Origin: Pseudonocardia benzenivorans CB1190
GTDB lineage: Bacteria > Actinomycetota > Actinomycetes > Mycobacteriales > Pseudonocardiaceae
NCBI RefSeq assembly: GCF_000196675.2
Contig: NC_015312.1
Location: 186,001-250,000 of the forward strand
DNA length: 64,000 bases
Reading direction: 5' to 3'
The position numbers and the translations under genes were made by a program. Positions 61,039 through 64,000 of the stretch are shown here, piece by piece. The stretch's first letter is position 1; the number at the start of each line of letters is the position of its first letter. The notes under the pieces were generated by a model. The model made no database searches. It saw only the letters and a program-made list of their open reading frames with translations, and was not told where the DNA came from.

Positions 61039-62481
61039 CCTGCCCTCGTGGCCGGTGAACGGTTCGACGTGGTCGTCGTCGGGGGTGGCAGCGCGGGCTG
61101 CGTGCTGGCCGCCCGGCTGGCGGAGAAGCCGGGCCGCCGGGTGCTGCTGCTCGAGGCCGGCCCCGTCACGGGGACCGACGACACGCGCGACGTCACCTCG
61201 TTGGCCGCCACCGTGCCCGGGCATCCGCTGAACTGGGGGTACACCACCGAGCTCGTCTCGGGGATCGACGCGGTGCTGCCCCGGGGACGGCTGCTCGGCG
61301 GGTCGAGCGCGATCAACGGCGGCTACTTCGTCCGTGCCACCCGCGACGACCTCGACGGCTGGGGTGTACCCGGCTTCGGCTACGACGAGGTCCTGCCGTT
61401 CTACGTGCGCAGCGAGCGCGACCTCGACCTCGGCGACGCGCCCGGTCACGGCGACGCCGGGCCGATCCCGGTGCGCCGGCCCGCGGGCTCGCTGCTCGCG
61501 CCGACGACCGGACCGTTCCTGGCCGCCGCGGCCGCGCTCGGCTTCCCCGAGGAGCCCGACAAGAACGCCGGGGGCCCGCCCGGGGCGGGACCGGTCCCGT
61601 CGAACGCCGTCGACGGTGTCCGGGTGAGCGCCGCCGACGCGTACCTGGGGGAGCGGCCGTCGAACCTGGTCGTGCGGGGCGACACGCCGGTGCTCGGCAT
61701 CGAGCTCGACCGGCTGCGCGCCGTCGGCGTCCGGACCGGGCAGGGGCTGATCGAGGCGGGGGAGGTCGTCCTCGCGGCGGGGGCGCTCGCGACGCCGGTC
61801 CTGCTCGCGCGTGCCGGCATCGGGCCCGGCGACGACCTGCGCGCGGCCGGCATCCGGGTCCGGCACGACCTCCCTGTCGGCCGCGGGTTCTCCGACCACC
61901 CCGCGGTCTTCCTGCCGTTCCGTCCGCACGACGACACGCCGCCGCACCCGCACGCCGTCACCGCGCAGGTCGCGCTGCACGTCGACTCCGGCGCCGATCC
62001 CGCGGGCGACCTGGAGCTGCTGCTGTTCTCGCGGCCGTTCACGCCGGGCGGCCCGCTGCACGTGATGTGCGCGCTGCAGCGCCCGGACCGCAGCGGGGTG
62101 CTGTCGGTCGACGGCTCGGCGCCAGCGGTCCGGCACCGGTACCTGCGCACCGAGGCCGATCGCCGACGGCTGCGGCACGCCGTCCGGATCGCCGCGGACC
62201 TGCTGCGCGCGGGTCTGGGCACCCGCCTCGAGCCCGAGGGGTTCGTCCTGGGCAACGACGCCCGCGTCGACGGCTGGATCCGCGACCACCTGACGACGTC
62301 GTCGCACCTGTGCGGCACGGCGGCGATCGGCCCGGTGTGCGATCCGCAGCTGCGGGTGCGCGGCACGCAGGGCCTGCGCGTCGTCGACACGTCGGTGTTC
62401 CCGGCCGTCCCCCGGAGGGGGCCCGCGGCCAGCGCGATCATGCTGGGGGAGCGGGCCGCGGCACTACCGTGGGACTCATGA
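61033..62481 (+). CDS. GMC family oxidoreductase, MftG-like
   Basis: 482 residues. FAD motif VVVGGGSAGCVLAARL near residue 13-28, the GMC signature LGGSSAINGGYFVR, and the C-terminal active-site His425 in SSHLCGTAAIG followed by VVDTSVFPAVPRRGPAASAIMLGE. This C-terminus resembles MftG, the GMC partner of the mycofactocin redox system in actinobacteria, but no other mycofactocin gene is in this window. Substrate inferred as an alcohol. Its stop overlaps the next ATG by 4 bp. Confidence 0.85.
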   Translation: MHPALVAGERFDVVVVGGGSAGCVLAARLAEKPGRRVLLLEAGPVTGTDDTRDVTSLAATVPGHPLNWGYTTELVSGIDAVLPRGRLLGGSSAINGGYFVRATRDDLDGWGVPGFGYDEVLPFYVRSERDLDLGDAPGHGDAGPIPVRRPAGSLLAPTTGPFLAAAAALGFPEEPDKNAGGPPGAGPVPSNAVDGVRVSAADAYLGERPSNLVVRGDTPVLGIELDRLRAVGVRTGQGLIEAGEVVLAAGALATPVLLARAGIGPGDDLRAAGIRVRHDLPVGRGFSDHPAVFLPFRPHDDTPPHPHAVTAQVALHVDSGADPAGDLELLLFSRPFTPGGPLHVMCALQRPDRSGVLSVDGSAPAVRHRYLRTEADRRRLRHAVRIAADLLRAGLGTRLEPEGFVLGNDARVDGWIRDHLTTSSHLCGTAAIGPVCDPQLRVRGTQGLRVVDTSVFPAVPRRGPAASAIMLGERAAALPWDS

Positions 62482-64000
62482 GCGAGTCCGACAACCCGTT
62501 CCTGCACGCGAGCGACCTGCCCTACGAGTTGCCGGACTTCCGCCGGATCGCCGACGAGCACTTCGGCCCGGCCTTCGAGGTCGGCATGGCCGAGCACCGC
62601 GCCGAGGTCGAGGCGATCCTGTCGAACCCCGAGCCTCCGACGTTCGAGAACACCGTCGTCGCGCTCGAACGGTCCGGCCGCGTCCTCGACCGTGTCTCGA
62701 CGGTGTTCTTCAGCCGGGTCAGCGCCCACACCAACCCGGCGATCGAGGAGCTGCAGGCCCGGATCGCGCCGCAGCTCGCCGCGCACCGCGACGCCGTCGC
62801 ACTGGACCCGCGGCTCTACGCCCGGCTGCGCGACCTGCACGGACGCCGCCACGATCTCGGGCTCGACCCGGAGTCGCTGCGGCTGCTGGAGCGGATGACC
62901 GACGACGCCGTCCGCAACGGCGCGGAGCTCGACGACGCGGGCAAGGCCCGGCTGCGCGAGCTGAACGCGGCACTCTCGTCGCTCTCGACGGCCTTCGGCC
63001 GCCACCTGCTCGCCGACGCCAACGCCTCGGCCGTCCACGTCGACGACCCGGCCCGGCTCGACGGCCTGTCCTCCGGCGCGATCTCCGCGGCGGCCGCGGC
63101 CGCCGCGGCCCGGGGCCTGTCCGGGCACCTGCTCACGCTGGTGCTGCCGACGGGGCAGCCCGCGCTCGCGTCGCTGACCGACCGGGCACTGCGCGAGGAG
63201 CTGTTCCGGGCCTCGGTCGAGCGCGGCGCCCGCGGCGGTGAGCACGACACCCGTGCTCTCGTCTCCGAGCTCGCGAGGCTGCGCGCCGAGCGGGCGCGGC
63301 TCCTCGGGTTCCGGGACCACGCGTCCTACGTCGCGGCCGACAGCACGGCCGGCTCGGTCGAGGCCGTCGCGGGGCTGCTGGCCGACCTCGTGCCACCCGC
63401 GGTCGCCAACGCGAAGGCCGAGGCCGTGGAGCTGCAGGCCGTCGCGGGGGAGGAGACGCTCGAGCCGTGGGACTGGGCGTTCCACGGCGAACGGGTGCGC
63501 AGGCAGCGCTTCTCCGTCGACACCGCGACCCTGCGGCCGTACCTGGAGCTCGACCGGGTGCTGCACGACGGCGTCTTCTTCGCGGCCGGGCAGCTCTACG
63601 GGTTGCGGTTCGTCGAGCGCGACGACCTCGTCATGTACCACGAGGACGTCCGCGTCTGGGAGGTCTTCGACGACGCCGGACCGGTCGGCCTCTACGGTGC
63701 CGACTTCTACGCGCGCGACTCCAAGCGCGGCGGGGCGTGGATGAACTCGCTGGTGACGCAGTCGCGGCTGCTGGGGCAGCGACCCGTCGTGATGAACACG
63801 CTCAACATCCCGAAACCCGCCGGCGACGAGCCGACGCTGCTCACGTTCTCCGAGGTCACGACGCTGTTCCACGAGTTCGGGCACGCGCTGCACGGGCTCC
63901 TGTCCGACGTGACGTACCCGCGGTTCTCCGGGACCAGCGTTCCGCGCGACTTCGTCGAGTTCCCGTCGCAGGTCAACGAGATGTGGTCGCTGTGGCCGGA
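62478..64000 (+). CDS. M3 family oligopeptidase (partial, runs off window)
   Basis: The open frame starts at an ATG that overlaps the GMC stop and continues to the window edge (507 codons seen). The M3 zinc motif HEFGHAL lies at residues 465-471, in the expected place for oligopeptidase A/dipeptidyl carboxypeptidase. GVFFAAGQLYGL and the DFYARDSKRGGAWM segment are typical. It hydrolyses short peptides in the cytosol. The third zinc ligand and C-terminus are beyond the end. Confidence 0.9.
   Translation, partial: MSESDNPFLHASDLPYELPDFRRIADEHFGPAFEVGMAEHRAEVEAILSNPEPPTFENTVVALERSGRVLDRVSTVFFSRVSAHTNPAIEELQARIAPQLAAHRDAVALDPRLYARLRDLHGRRHDLGLDPESLRLLERMTDDAVRNGAELDDAGKARLRELNAALSSLSTAFGRHLLADANASAVHVDDPARLDGLSSGAISAAAAAAAARGLSGHLLTLVLPTGQPALASLTDRALREELFRASVERGARGGEHDTRALVSELARLRAERARLLGFRDHASYVAADSTAGSVEAVAGLLADLVPPAVANAKAEAVELQAVAGEETLEPWDWAFHGERVRRQRFSVDTATLRPYLELDRVLHDGVFFAAGQLYGLRFVERDDLVMYHEDVRVWEVFDDAGPVGLYGADFYARDSKRGGAWMNSLVTQSRLLGQRPVVMNTLNIPKPAGDEPTLLTFSEVTTLFHEFGHALHGLLSDVTYPRFSGTSVPRDFVEFPSQVNEMWSLWP

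Overview
The window is very GC-rich (codon third positions almost always G or C) and has short intergenic gaps, many GTG starts and many 1-4 bp stop/start overlaps. It carries a mycolic-acid-type arabinogalactan locus. The gene content (glf, glfT1, glfT2, emb, ubiA, dprE1/dprE2, wzm/wzt, gtrA, bpa) parallels the Mycobacterium tuberculosis Rv3777-Rv3813c region but is rearranged, which suggests a Pseudonocardiales actinobacterium, probably Pseudonocardia or a close relative. That genus call is inference from family resemblance; no search was run. No rRNA, insertion sequence, prophage or CRISPR array was seen. No stretch over 300 bases lacks a gene.

About 0-46 kb is a cell-envelope polysaccharide region. 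It contains a HAD phosphatase, a PAP2 phosphatase and the UbiA-type decaprenyl-phosphate phosphoribosyltransferase (DPPR route), then all four dTDP-L-rhamnose genes (rmlA-rmlB facing rmlD-rmlC). Next come a methyltransferase/GT2/DUF2304 trio, a rhamnosyltransferase-like GT2, a flippase, a large polytopic GT-C-like protein, UDP-galactopyranose mutase, an AftB-like GT-C and GlfT2. A second full-length GlfT2 paralogue, an Emb arabinosyltransferase, an acyltransferase, DprE2 and DprE1 follow. After a LuxR/ABC-transporter regulatory interlude come GtrA, GlfT1, the Wzt/Wzm exporter and the proteasome activator Bpa. Together these supply dTDP-rhamnose, UDP-galactofuranose and decaprenyl-phospho-arabinose, build galactan on a lipid carrier, export it and arabinosylate it.

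About 43-46.7 kb holds housekeeping genes: a quinone-oxidoreductase-like enzyme, a GNAT, a zinc metallopeptidase, a MarR regulator and tRNA-Ser(TGA). About 46.7-55.1 kb is an accessory aromatic-catabolism cluster on the minus strand. In transcription order it is P450, SDR, cupin, MhpB-like class III extradiol dioxygenase, HpaB-type monooxygenase, flavin reductase and meta-cleavage-product hydrolase. A GAF/PucR-type regulator is divergent from it. This suggests hydroxylation of a phenolic substrate to a catechol, ring opening and hydrolytic C-C cleavage; the substrate is unknown.

About 55.1-64 kb is mixed. It has a TetR/SDR divergent pair with two matching 21-bp operator candidates, a pentapeptide-repeat small membrane protein, a cyclophilin, a 2'-5' RNA ligase-like protein, two small hypothetical enzymes, an M18 aminopeptidase, a GMC oxidoreductase resembling MftG of the mycofactocin system, and an M3 oligopeptidase cut by the window end. 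Many genes have a TANNNT -10 box 6-8 nt before the start codon and are probably translated from leaderless mRNAs.
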